A DNA stretch of 8,647 nucleotides from Tenericutes bacterium 4572_104 (GTDB taxonomy: Bacteria > Bacillota_I > Bacilli_A > Izemoplasmatales > UBA5603): NCBI GenBank assembly GCA_002084435.1, contig NBLG01000021.1:1-8647 (forward strand). Direction: 5' to 3'. The first letter of the stretch is position 1; each line of letters begins with the position of its first letter. This document shows, in pieces, positions 1-6,667 of this stretch. The notes under the pieces were generated by a model. It was not told the DNA's origin. It saw only the letters and a list, made by a program, of their open reading frames with translations, and ran no database searches. The position numbers were made by a program, and so were the translations under genes.

Positions 1-1628
1 ATACTTTGTTCTGGAGTTATATATATTTTTTGTGGTTTTGAAAAAGGTCCAGTTAAACTATCTGAAATCGCAAAACTTACATATTTAGTATTTACATCAT
101 AAGTAAATACTGCGATATATTTACCCTTAAATCTTCCCTCTAAGATTTCAGAAACTGACATTTCACAGGATACATGAGGTAAAAGTGGTTTTGAATCTAA
201 TATATTTTTTGAATAGCCAACTCCATCAAAATATTCCCAATCATCAAAGTATTCAAAACGGTCTTCTTTAACTCTAGAAACTATTAATTCGCGTAAGAAG
301 TTAGTTGTTTTATAGCCATATATATAGATATATCCATCAGGATTTAAAGCTTTTGCCTGAATAGTATTCGCAAAGATTCCTGCACCATAAAAATAGGTGC
401 TTGTTTTATCTTTAGCAAATACTGGAGCTTTCTTTTGTATGCTTTTTTCTGGAACTATTTCTTGGTTAATTATTGGAGTTTTAAACATAGATACTCCTAA
501 AACCTTAAACTGCATTCCTTCAACTTGAGTATGGTCACTTGCGATATTTAGTGGTAAGAAATAAAGATTATTTCCTATTACTACACCGTCTTGAAGCCAA
601 ATCCATGCATGTTCAGCTTCTTTTATTAAAATAGAATTTGCGTTAGCTAATATATCTTTGTAATAATCTTTTTCGTTATAAAATCTTATTTTATTAAAGC
701 CAAACAATCCTTCTTGAAAACTTTGGTCATTATAATTTCCTAAACCGTTTATTGGGTTAACCAATATTTTAAAATGGCGATAAGTCTTATTTATTTTAAG
801 GGCTTGAACTAAATTATCTTTATTAGCCTTTCTTAGTTTAAACTCATCTATTTTTTCCCAATTAGTATTATCATTTGACCCAAATAAAGTTATTTCTTTA
901 AGTCCTCTTTTACTTAATTCAGGTGAATCTTCATCAAAATAGTTTTCAATTTCAATATGAGTTATTTTTCTTTTTGTGGATAAATCAAAAGTTATTTCTA
1001 AAGACTTAGGATAATAAGAACTTAAATAAGGTTTTACAGGTGCTAAACAATTATATGAAACAAGGTTTTTTGGAAGGTATCCTTGATACTTATCTTCTTC
1101 TTTCATATTATAATAAGCCAAAACTTGACCAAGTTCTCCTCTATTTATTCTAAAATCAACTTTATTATTTTCTAAATAAGCTAAGGTGTTATTTGGCATA
1201 AGTTGAGGCATGTATCTTTTCTCTGTCAAACGATCATAATTACCTACAAAGGTATCTCCAAATACAAATAAAGTTTTAGCTATGTTTTCCTGGTCAAATT
1301 TATCTTCTCCAGTTTCTATATTGAAAGAGAATATCCCGTCTCCTCCTTGCCACAAATCATCTGTAATAAATAGATTTGTCCAATTATCTGCTTTTTCAGT
1401 TAAATATCCTTTGCCTAAACATATATCAATTACTACTTCTTTTTTGGTAGTAATTATTATTTTATTTGCGTAAAATGATTCAAAGAATAAACTTTGTTCT
1501 TCATCATCTATAAGGTATGTAATTTTAACTCCTTCTAAATCAATTGGTTTTATAGGATAGATTTTTTCTAAATTTATAGAAGTTTTTCCTTTGCATTTTA
1601 CTGATTTAATAATATCTTTATATTTCAT
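1..1628 (-). CDS. Cytoplasmic glycosidase-like beta-propeller protein with discoidin insert (3' end off window)
   Basis: Partial gene: 542 codons are visible with no stop before the left edge, and comparison with its upstream paralog suggests about 60 residues are missing. It is a paralog of the lipoprotein at 1628-3727 and keeps the same landmarks: WQGGDGIFSF (93-102), FGDTFVG (123-129), WLQDGVVIGNNLYFLPL (344-360), YFYGAGIF (412-419) and GYIYIYGYK (432-440). These resemble DUF4185/DUF5005-type glycosyl-hydrolase-like propellers. Residues about 185-318 look like an F5/8 type C (CBM32-like) fold, with a strand reading EITLFGSNDNTNWEKI (245-260), inserted within the propeller. The ATG overlaps the upstream stop codon by one base (TAATG) and an in-frame TGA lies four codons upstream, so the start is well fixed; AAGGTG about 10 bases upstream is the likely ribosome site. 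There is no signal peptide, so it is predicted to be cytoplasmic. The family call rests on motif recall; the reaction is unknown. Confidence 0.85.
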   Translation of the reverse strand, partial: MKYKDIIKSVKCKGKTSINLEKIYPIKPIDLEGVKITYLIDDEEQSLFFESFYANKIIITTKKEVVIDICLGKGYLTEKADNWTNLFITDDLWQGGDGIFSFNIETGEDKFDQENIAKTLFVFGDTFVGNYDRLTEKRYMPQLMPNNTLAYLENNKVDFRINRGELGQVLAYYNMKEEDKYQGYLPKNLVSYNCLAPVKPYLSSYYPKSLEITFDLSTKRKITHIEIENYFDEDSPELSKRGLKEITLFGSNDNTNWEKIDEFKLRKANKDNLVQALKINKTYRHFKILVNPINGLGNYNDQSFQEGLFGFNKIRFYNEKDYYKDILANANSILIKEAEHAWIWLQDGVVIGNNLYFLPLNIASDHTQVEGMQFKVLGVSMFKTPIINQEIVPEKSIQKKAPVFAKDKTSTYFYGAGIFANTIQAKALNPDGYIYIYGYKTTNFLRELIVSRVKEDRFEYFDDWEYFDGVGYSKNILDSKPLLPHVSCEMSVSEILEGRFKGKYIAVFTYDVNTKYVSFAISDSLTGPFSKPQKIYITPEQS

Positions 1629-3727
1629 TAGTCTTCTTCACCTTTTCTTATCTCTGTTAGAGATATAAATCTTGGATAATATATTTTAGCATTGCTAAGA
1701 GCTGAAAAGCTCGTTGTATTAACATTATAGGAAATGATTATCTTATTCTCTTTACTTAGATTTGGATGCATTTTAGCGTTATAAGTAAAAGCTCCGTTAT
1801 ATAAAGATCCTTCATTTGTTTGGTAAATTGTTTCGTAATCTGAAAATGGTCCGTATGGAGCATTGCTTAATGCATAAGCTATTTCTCCACTAGTAGTACC
1901 TTTCATAACAACCAACATATATTTACCTTTATTAGTCCCAAAATTTATATATGTTACAGAAAGTTCTGCGGAAACTGATTCTTTAATCCCTTTAACTTCA
2001 TTGATGTTTTTTGTCCAAGTTTCTCCGTTATAATAAGTCCATTCATTGAAGTTTAAGAAGTTATCTTCACTTACTCTAGCTACAACTAAATTTCTTCCGT
2101 TTAAATCCTTATATCCGTAGATATAGATGAATCCATCGATATCACGGTTATCCATTACGCCGGCGCCAAAGTAAATAAGTCCACCATCATCAGTTTGACA
2201 CATTAGAGGAGTTGAATAAAATTTAGCGTTTTGATAATCGAACCTATCATTTACGATATCCATTTCAACTAAACCTACATTATGAACTTTAAAATAGGTT
2301 AAATAATCTTTAATCAATAAAGGGAATAGATAAATCTTATTATTAATAACTATTCCATCCTGTAACCAAAGTCTTGCGGATTCTTCATTTTTAGTTAAAT
2401 CATGTAATTCATCTTGTGCATTGATTGAGCCGAATAATGGTGTATTATCACTAGTAAAAAGCATTATTTTTCCTAATCCAACATAGATATCATCATAAGA
2501 ATCTAAAATATCTATTTTTATATATCTAACTAAACTAGAATCTAAATTTAATTCTAAGGTATATGGTTCTAAATCAATTCCGCTAGTTTTATTTAATTGG
2601 TAGGTATTTATATATTTATAAACTTCTCCATCAATACTCGTATATAATTTGAATTCTTTAACTCCAAAATCTGGATTTTGATTGTAATTCCAAATATATA
2701 TTTTAGATAGATCATAAGTTGATTTTAAATCAATTATTAATGAATTATTTGTTTTATCTGATAACCACATTGTTCCTTCATCTATATTAGTTAATTTTGA
2801 TGAAGGATCGTTTGAAATAGTTAATCCATCACTATCTAACAAATTTCTTGCAAGGTGTCCAATATAACTATTTGGTAGTAATACTGAACTAGGATTATCT
2901 TCATCTCCTCCTTGAACGAAAGTAAAAGCATCTGGTGTTAAAGAAACTGTATTATCTAAATATCCAAAGGAATTATTAATTATCTCTGGGTTTATTCTTA
3001 GATAGGTATCTGGGTTTACTCCACCTATAAAAGTATCGCTGAAGATAAAGCCAGTTGTATTGTGATTGATTCCAATCTTGTCTCCACCATTATCTAAATC
3101 AAAGGAAAAAACACCATCAGCTCCAGTCCAACCGTTAAAGCGCAAAAATGCGTTTGTTAGCTCTTTTTCTTCTCTTATAATATATCCTTCACCTAATGTG
3201 AAATTCATATCTAAAATCCCCACTGTTTCATCAGTATCTGGAATAACTAATTTTATGGCTTTAGCACTTTGGTTTATTGAAATTTGATTCTCGTTATCAT
3301 TTAACTGATATTTATAATAAATTCTATTAAAAGAAACTCCATCAAGTGAAACTTCTAAAGACATTTCATTAATAGGATTTGCATTTAATCCTGTATAGTT
3401 TTTTAAATTCATATATTCAATTGGATAAATCGCGTCAAAACGAATAATTATTTGATGAGTTTTAATTGAAGAATCACGAAATAATAATGGATGTTCTTCA
3501 GTTTCTTTACATGGACAGATAAAGTTATTTGAATTTGTTAAAACTTCAGAATAAGGAATCTCAATGGTTTCCATTGGGATTAATTCACCATACGCTTCAG
3601 TTAAATGATAATTACAGTCAGTGATATCTTCTTCAGTAGTAATTTTTATATCCGTTGTAGTATTTTGATTACAGCCTACCAAGAAAAAAATTAGAATTAA
3701 TAAAAATATATATCTACTTAGTTTCAT
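1628..3727 (-). CDS. Surface lipoprotein: glycosidase-like beta-propeller (DUF4185/DUF5005-type) with discoidin domains
   Basis: A 699-residue protein. The N-terminus is a classic lipoprotein signal: MKLSR, a hydrophobic core, then lipobox LVGC with the lipidated Cys at 19, so it is anchored on the outer face of the membrane. Residues about 60-175 look like a beta-sandwich with the 'SLDGVSF' strand seen in F5/8 type C domains. Propeller motifs follow: WTGADGVFSFDL (200-211) and FSDTFIGG (229-236). A second discoidin/CBM32-like domain lies at about 295-424 (YIWNYNQNP, FKLYTSIDGEVYKY, VRYIKIDI). The propeller then resumes with WLQDGIVI (454-461), YFGAGVMD (519-526), GFIYIYGYK (532-540) and a closing blade with MHPNLS and IIISYN (653-668). 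An upstream in-frame ATG at 3796 would add 23 residues, but GGAGG at 3733-3737 fits the 3727 start. Likely a glycan-binding or glycan-cleaving surface protein; no catalytic residues are assigned. It has its own promoter and is coupled to the downstream paralog. Confidence 0.85.
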   Translation of the reverse strand: MKLSRYIFLLILIFFLVGCNQNTTTDIKITTEEDITDCNYHLTEAYGELIPMETIEIPYSEVLTNSNNFICPCKETEEHPLLFRDSSIKTHQIIIRFDAIYPIEYMNLKNYTGLNANPINEMSLEVSLDGVSFNRIYYKYQLNDNENQISINQSAKAIKLVIPDTDETVGILDMNFTLGEGYIIREEKELTNAFLRFNGWTGADGVFSFDLDNGGDKIGINHNTTGFIFSDTFIGGVNPDTYLRINPEIINNSFGYLDNTVSLTPDAFTFVQGGDEDNPSSVLLPNSYIGHLARNLLDSDGLTISNDPSSKLTNIDEGTMWLSDKTNNSLIIDLKSTYDLSKIYIWNYNQNPDFGVKEFKLYTSIDGEVYKYINTYQLNKTSGIDLEPYTLELNLDSSLVRYIKIDILDSYDDIYVGLGKIMLFTSDNTPLFGSINAQDELHDLTKNEESARLWLQDGIVINNKIYLFPLLIKDYLTYFKVHNVGLVEMDIVNDRFDYQNAKFYSTPLMCQTDDGGLIYFGAGVMDNRDIDGFIYIYGYKDLNGRNLVVARVSEDNFLNFNEWTYYNGETWTKNINEVKGIKESVSAELSVTYINFGTNKGKYMLVVMKGTTSGEIAYALSNAPYGPFSDYETIYQTNEGSLYNGAFTYNAKMHPNLSKENKIIISYNVNTTSFSALSNAKIYYPRFISLTEIRKGEED

Positions 3728-3732
3728 GAAAT

Positions 3733-3737
3733 CCTCC
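3733..3737 (-). promoter_or_regulatory. Shine-Dalgarno site fixing the lipoprotein start
   Basis: The minus strand reads GGAGG five bases before ATTTC-ATG at 3727. This selects the MKLSR start, which directly begins a lipoprotein signal peptide, over the ATG at 3796, which has no ribosome site and lies upstream of the predicted promoter. Confidence 0.85.
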
Positions 3738-3751
3738 ATGTTGATAAACCT

Positions 3752-3780
3752 AATATAACATACGATAAAACTTTTTTCAA
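3752..3780 (-). promoter_or_regulatory. Promoter of the propeller operon
   Basis: On the minus strand, TTGAAA (3775-3780) and TATATT (3752-3757) are separated by exactly 17 bases, close to the sigma-A consensus. It lies between the gntR terminator and the lipoprotein start. The operator-like repeat begins where the -35 box ends. Confidence 0.75.
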
Positions 3781-3803
3781 TACATTTATAATACATTTAT
3801 AAA
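3779..3803. promoter_or_regulatory. Putative GntR operator upstream of the propeller operon
   Basis: Positions 3785-3803 form a perfect 7-5-7 inverted repeat, TTTATAA-TACAT-TTATAAA. The wider stretch also contains two direct copies of AATACATTTA with an 11-bp period, about one helical turn. A 24-base segment here (3779-3802) matches the segment at 4593-4616 in the gntR promoter at 20 of 24 positions. Sharing between two promoters, with one being the promoter of the GntR gene, suggests regulator binding. In AT-rich DNA the match could partly be chance. Confidence 0.5.
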
Positions 3804-3836
3804 AAACATAAAAAAACCGCAATTATTTCTTGCGGT
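3803..3836 (-). terminator. Intrinsic terminator of the gntR gene
   Basis: The minus strand shows a 7-bp stem (ACCGCAA/TTGCGGT, 3816-3836) with a 7-base loop, followed by a run of seven T and then more T-rich sequence. The upstream arm lies inside the last codons of gntR and the stop codon sits in the loop, so the terminator overlaps the gene end. It separates gntR from the propeller operon on the same strand, which has its own promoter. Confidence 0.85.
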
Positions 3837-4554
3837 ATATAAGTCTTGTTCGATATTCATATAGCTTAGAATTATAAAATGTTTCGGTGTATTCAATCAA
3901 TTTATTTTCTTCATCAAAGCTATATCTTTTTCTTCTTAATATCGGTGAATCATCTGTAATTTTTAAAATTTCTTTTAGTCTTATAGTTAGAGGGACAGCT
4001 CCTACATATTCTTCAAATTTAGAAAAAAAGATATTATTTTTTGCTAGAAATTCATATAGAGATCCATATAAAATATTTTTATCATTTGGGATTTCTATAT
4101 ATGGTAAAAGATATGTATCTGAAAACAATATAGGTACCTTAGAGCCCCTAGTTCTCTTTAGATTAACCAAAGTATCTCCTATATTAATATTAAATATTTC
4201 CGCTAATTTAGGCGTAGCTTCTATTTTTTCTACTGATGCAGTTAATGTTTTTGAAGGTAGTCCCATTTCTCGCATTTCGTTTGTAAAACTTTGAATTAAA
4301 GTAAAGTTATGTAGGGATGGTCTATTTTGTAAAACATAGGTTCCGAATCCAGCTATTCTTTTTAGATAGTTTTCTTTTACTAAATAAGAAATCGCTTTTC
4401 TTATAGTTACTCTACTTACTCCATAAGATTTAGCTAACTCCATTTCTGGTGGAATTAAATCTCCTTCTTTCCAATAATTAGTTTCTATTTTTTCTAGTAT
4501 ATCATCTCTAATTTGAATATAAAAAGGTTTTTTTTCTAATAAATTGATTTTCAC
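3823..4554 (-). CDS. GntR-family (HutC/UTRA) transcriptional regulator
   Basis: A 243-residue regulator, full length for the HutC subfamily. The N-terminal winged helix-turn-helix spans about 8-76: PFYIQIRDDILEKI, then GDLIPPEMELAKSYGVSRVTIRKAISYLV (31-59) and the wing IAGFGTYV (67-74). The UTRA ligand-binding domain spans about 82-240, with FTLIQSFTNEMREMGLPSKT (84-103), LKRTRGSKVPILFSDTYL (132-149) and the family-typical ending EYTETFYNSKLYEYR (221-235). UTRA regulators usually sense sugar phosphates such as GlcNAc-6-P or GlcN-6-P, or other small metabolites. The start codon is GTG, with a weak GGGTGA upstream. It is divergent from the kinase/manA operon, and an operator-like dyad sits between its -35 and -10 boxes, suggesting self-repression. 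The effector is not known; a hexosamine or mannose derivative is inferred from its neighbours. Confidence 0.93.
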   Translation of the reverse strand: MKINLLEKKPFYIQIRDDILEKIETNYWKEGDLIPPEMELAKSYGVSRVTIRKAISYLVKENYLKRIAGFGTYVLQNRPSLHNFTLIQSFTNEMREMGLPSKTLTASVEKIEATPKLAEIFNINIGDTLVNLKRTRGSKVPILFSDTYLLPYIEIPNDKNILYGSLYEFLAKNNIFFSKFEEYVGAVPLTIRLKEILKITDDSPILRRKRYSFDEENKLIEYTETFYNSKLYEYRTRLIYRKK

Positions 4555-4587
4555 AAAGAATCACCCATTCTTTTTAATTGTATTATT

Positions 4588-4616
4588 ATTTTAATACATT
4601 TACAAAACATTTGCAA
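4588..4616 (-). promoter_or_regulatory. gntR promoter
   Basis: The minus strand reads TTGCAA (4611-4616), a 17-base spacer, then TAAAAT (4588-4593). The spacer is occupied by the operator-like dyad, as expected for a self-repressing regulator. Confidence 0.7.
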
Positions 4617-4617
4617 G
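4593..4617. promoter_or_regulatory. Putative GntR operator in the divergent gntR/kinase promoter region
   Basis: Positions 4599-4617 read TTTACAA-AACAT-TTGCAAG, an imperfect inverted repeat (5 of 7 arm positions pair) that matches the dyad at 3785-3803. Together they give TTTAYAA-N5-TTRYAAR. The site covers the spacer and -35 box of the gntR promoter and a candidate -35 box of the divergent operon, so one bound dimer could control both directions. Confidence 0.5.
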
Positions 4618-4639
4618 TTTTTATTGTATATTTTTTAAT
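4611..4639 (+). promoter_or_regulatory. Candidate promoter of the kinase/manA operon
   Basis: TTGCAA (4611-4616), 17 bases, then TTTAAT (4634-4639). TTGCAA is its own reverse complement, so it can act as the -35 box for both gntR and this operon. Two other candidates cannot be excluded: TTTTCA-18-TATAAT (4644-4673), and a TATAAT at 4687-4692 that would leave a very short leader before the ribosome site at 4700-4705. Confidence 0.45.
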
Positions 4640-4712
4640 TTTATTTTCACTTAATAAATTTTCTTCTTATAATTATCGTTTTATAGTATAATAAAACATG
4701 AGAGGTAAAGTT

Positions 4713-5630
4713 ATGAATTTATATTTAGGAATTGATGGTGGTGGCACTAAAACAAAAGTATCCATCATTGATGAATCTGAAAACTTAATATTTGAAAATA
4801 CTAGTGGACCTTCTTCTATTGATACAGTTTCAAATGAAGAAACTTACAAGGCGTTTAAAGAAGCAATAGATCCCTTTATTGCCAAAAACAGAAACACAAA
4901 AATTAAAGGAGTTTTTGCAGGACTTGGAGGTATTGTTTTTGAAAAGGACTATGAACTAGTATCTAATATAATAAGGCTTTTACCTGGGATTGATAAAAAT
5001 ACTTTCGTAATGGCTAGAAATGATATGGAAAATGCTCTTTATAGTTCTAATCATTTTGATTCGGGTATGGCTTTAATCTGTGGTACTGGAATGGTGGCTT
5101 TTGGAAAAAATAACGGTTTGACTCATAAATGCGGAGGTTGGGGCTTTAGAGAAGGTGAACTTGGTAGTGCCTACCATTTAGGAGTTGAAGCGATACGTCA
5201 CTCAATAAGAGCTTACGACTCAAGATACAAAATGGATGATTTCGCAAAAGATGTAGCTAATTCATTAAATCTAAAGGTCGCATCTGACATTATTAAGATT
5301 ATGAATGAAATCCAAGGTAATCGTACCTTTATAGCTAGTTTAGCTCCTATTGTAACTAAGCACGCTAATAAGGGTAATATTTATGCAAAACAAATTATAG
5401 ATTTAGCAACTGATGAATTAATTCTAGCTATTCAAGGAGTATATAATAAACTAAACTTTAAGAAAACTACTTTAGTAATAATTGGTAGCTTAGGTAATTC
5501 AAAAGGATATTTCTCAGATTCTTTAAAAACAAAATTAAAAGAAACTAATCCTAATATTAAATTAGTAAAAGCTGTGTTTGACCCAAGCTTAGCAGCCGCT
5601 ATAGCCGCAAAACGTTTCTTTAAGGAGTAA
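4713..5630 (+). CDS. BadF/BadG-family sugar kinase (N-acetylglucosamine/N-acetylmuramic acid kinase-like)
   Basis: A 305-residue kinase of the ASKHA (actin/hexokinase) superfamily, BadF/BadG/BcrA/BcrD branch, which includes GlcNAc kinases and MurK. ATP-binding motifs are in order: phosphate 1 GIDGGGTKTK (6-15); ND at 103-104 as the probable catalytic Asp; phosphate 2 CGTGMVAFG (123-131); the family signature GGWGFREGELGSAYHLG (141-157); and the adenosine motif LVIIGSLG (254-261). No Zn-binding CxCGxxGC motif is present, so it is not a ROK kinase. An in-frame ATG at 4698 would add five residues, but GAGAGG at 4700-4705 sits seven bases before the 4713 ATG, which starts the conserved strand. 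It likely phosphorylates a cytoplasmic amino sugar or hexose with ATP. It precedes manA by three bases and is divergent from gntR. Substrate specificity cannot be read from the sequence. Confidence 0.9.
   Translation: MNLYLGIDGGGTKTKVSIIDESENLIFENTSGPSSIDTVSNEETYKAFKEAIDPFIAKNRNTKIKGVFAGLGGIVFEKDYELVSNIIRLLPGIDKNTFVMARNDMENALYSSNHFDSGMALICGTGMVAFGKNNGLTHKCGGWGFREGELGSAYHLGVEAIRHSIRAYDSRYKMDDFAKDVANSLNLKVASDIIKIMNEIQGNRTFIASLAPIVTKHANKGNIYAKQIIDLATDELILAIQGVYNKLNFKKTTLVIIGSLGNSKGYFSDSLKTKLKETNPNIKLVKAVFDPSLAAAIAAKRFFKE
5622..5627 (+). promoter_or_regulatory. Ribosome binding site for manA inside the kinase gene end
   Basis: AAGGAG forms the last two sense codons of the kinase (Lys-Glu) and lies six bases before the manA GTG start. 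The genes are three bases apart, so ribosomes finishing the kinase probably help start manA translation. Confidence 0.8.
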
Positions 5631-5633
5631 ATC

Positions 5634-6515
5634 GTGATTATAAAACTACAACCTATTTTCTTTGAAAAAGTATGGGGTGGAAATAACTTAAAAAATAAAT
5701 ACAACTATAATTGTTTAGAACAAACAGGTGAGGCTTGGGGCATTTCAGCTCATAAAAATGGTTCTAGCATTATTTTAAATGGGGAGTTTAAAAATATGTC
5801 TTTAAGAGATTTATTTAAATCTCATAAAGAATTATTTGGAAACTATCCTAAAGAAGAATTTCCTATTCTAATTAAATTAATAGACGCAACCTTAGATTTA
5901 AGTGTACAGGTTCATCCAAATGATGAATATGCAAAAAAATATGAAAACAGTTTAGGTAAAACTGAATGTTGGTATATTTTAAATACTGAGGAGAAAGCAG
6001 AACTTATAATTGGTCATAAACTTAATTCTAAAGAAGAATTTATTAAAGAAATGAATTTAGGCAATTGGGATAAGATCTTAAATAGATTTAGAATACATAC
6101 TGGAGAAACATATTGCGTCCCTAGTGGAACAATACACGCAATATGTAAAGGAACTTTGCTTTTAGAAATACAACAATCTTCTGATGTAACTTACCGTTTA
6201 TATGATTATAATCGTCCATATAATGGTAAGTTAAGAGAATTACATATATACAAAGCTTTAGATGTTATTACCTTTCCTGATAAAGATATAAACCATCCTA
6301 AACCAAAACAGTTATTTGACTTTGATATATATAACAACATAGATATAACTAACAAAACTTCAAATAAATATGGTGATTATATATTTATCATTGAAGGAGA
6401 GGGTTATTTTAATACAGAACCTGTAAAAAAAGGAGATTTTATCTTTGTAAGTTCAAAAACTGATTATAAAATATCTGGATCTTTAAAATATTTCCATTCA
6501 ATTATTAATAGTTAA
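5634..6515 (+). CDS. manA: Mannose-6-phosphate isomerase, type I (class I PMI)
   Basis: A 293-residue cupin enzyme, similar to the short Firmicutes-type ManA (about 315 residues). It interconverts mannose-6-phosphate and fructose-6-phosphate in the cytoplasm using zinc. Motifs: N-terminal QPIFFEKVWGGNNL (6-19), EAWGIS (33-38), the zinc-site segment QVHPNDEYA (92-100, Gln92 and His94), GKTECWYIL (108-116, Glu111), PSGTIHAIC (163-171, His168), and the substrate segment SSDVTYRLYDYNR (182-194) with candidate catalytic Arg residues. The C-terminal cupin half (about 225-293) is short and divergent. Translation starts at GTG, supported by AAGGAG six bases upstream inside the kinase gene. It is co-transcribed with the kinase, placing mannose, or an epimer leading to mannose-6-P, in the pathway. 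A strong hairpin follows the stop codon. Confidence 0.95.
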   Translation: MIIKLQPIFFEKVWGGNNLKNKYNYNCLEQTGEAWGISAHKNGSSIILNGEFKNMSLRDLFKSHKELFGNYPKEEFPILIKLIDATLDLSVQVHPNDEYAKKYENSLGKTECWYILNTEEKAELIIGHKLNSKEEFIKEMNLGNWDKILNRFRIHTGETYCVPSGTIHAICKGTLLLEIQQSSDVTYRLYDYNRPYNGKLRELHIYKALDVITFPDKDINHPKPKQLFDFDIYNNIDITNKTSNKYGDYIFIIEGEGYFNTEPVKKGDFIFVSSKTDYKISGSLKYFHSIINS

Positions 6516-6523
6516 TATGCAAA

Positions 6524-6550
6524 ACAGCCAAATCGATATGATTTGGCTGT
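6524..6550. terminator. Hairpin between convergent manA and WG-repeat gene
   Basis: A perfect 11-bp stem (ACAGCCAAATC with GATTTGGCTGT) and a 5-base GATAT loop begins nine bases after the manA stop. The plus-strand exit is T-rich but interrupted (TATATTTAT); the minus-strand exit is TTTT then GC. It probably ends manA transcription and, less surely, transcription arriving from the WG-repeat gene on the other strand. Confidence 0.75.
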
Positions 6551-6579
6551 TATATTTATAGTTATTTATAACATACATT

Positions 6580-6658
6580 ACATTTTTTCAAAGGACTTTT
6601 TTAATAATATGACACTTTTTCAAAGGAATAATTGAGATAAAATACATTTTTCAAAGAA
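6580..6658. repeat. Three copies of a 16-bp repeat at exact 32-bp period
   Basis: Copies of ACAYTTTTTCAAAGGA-like sequence start at 6580, 6612 and 6644, spaced exactly 32 bases apart. The third is one T shorter and ends AAGAA. The spacers differ. On the minus strand the unit reads CCTTTGAAAAARTGT. Multiple short spaced repeats of this kind are typical of the ends of IS21-family elements, where IstA binds; no istA or istB is in the window, so this would be a remnant or solo end. A protein-binding array is the alternative. Confidence 0.6.
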
Positions 6659-6667
6659 ATATCTGAT

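Noticed and set aside
1282..1473. 63-codon plus-strand open frame with a hydrophobic end
   Set aside because: It is antisense to the propeller paralog; the hydrophobic stretch is the complement of Asn/Lys-rich codons in AT-rich DNA.
3728..3796. N-terminal extension of the lipoprotein to an ATG at 3796
   Set aside because: The added 23 residues precede a complete lipoprotein signal, lie upstream of and across the predicted promoter and operator, and have no ribosome site; GGAGG supports 3727.
3066..4294. Plus-strand open frames at 3066-3287 and 3887-4294
   Set aside because: Both lie opposite well-supported minus-strand genes (lipoprotein and gntR), lack ribosome sites and show no recognisable protein features.
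4698..4712. Kinase start at the ATG at 4698
   Set aside because: GAGAGG at 4700-4705 would lie inside the extension and is ideally placed for the 4713 ATG, which begins the conserved first strand.
5432..5704. Minus-strand open frame opposite the kinase/manA junction
   Set aside because: It is antisense to two clear genes and their ribosome site, with no family features.
6580..6658. Short CRISPR array
   Set aside because: The repeats are only 15-16 bp with 16-bp spacers, number three, and no cas gene is nearby; this does not match known CRISPR dimensions.
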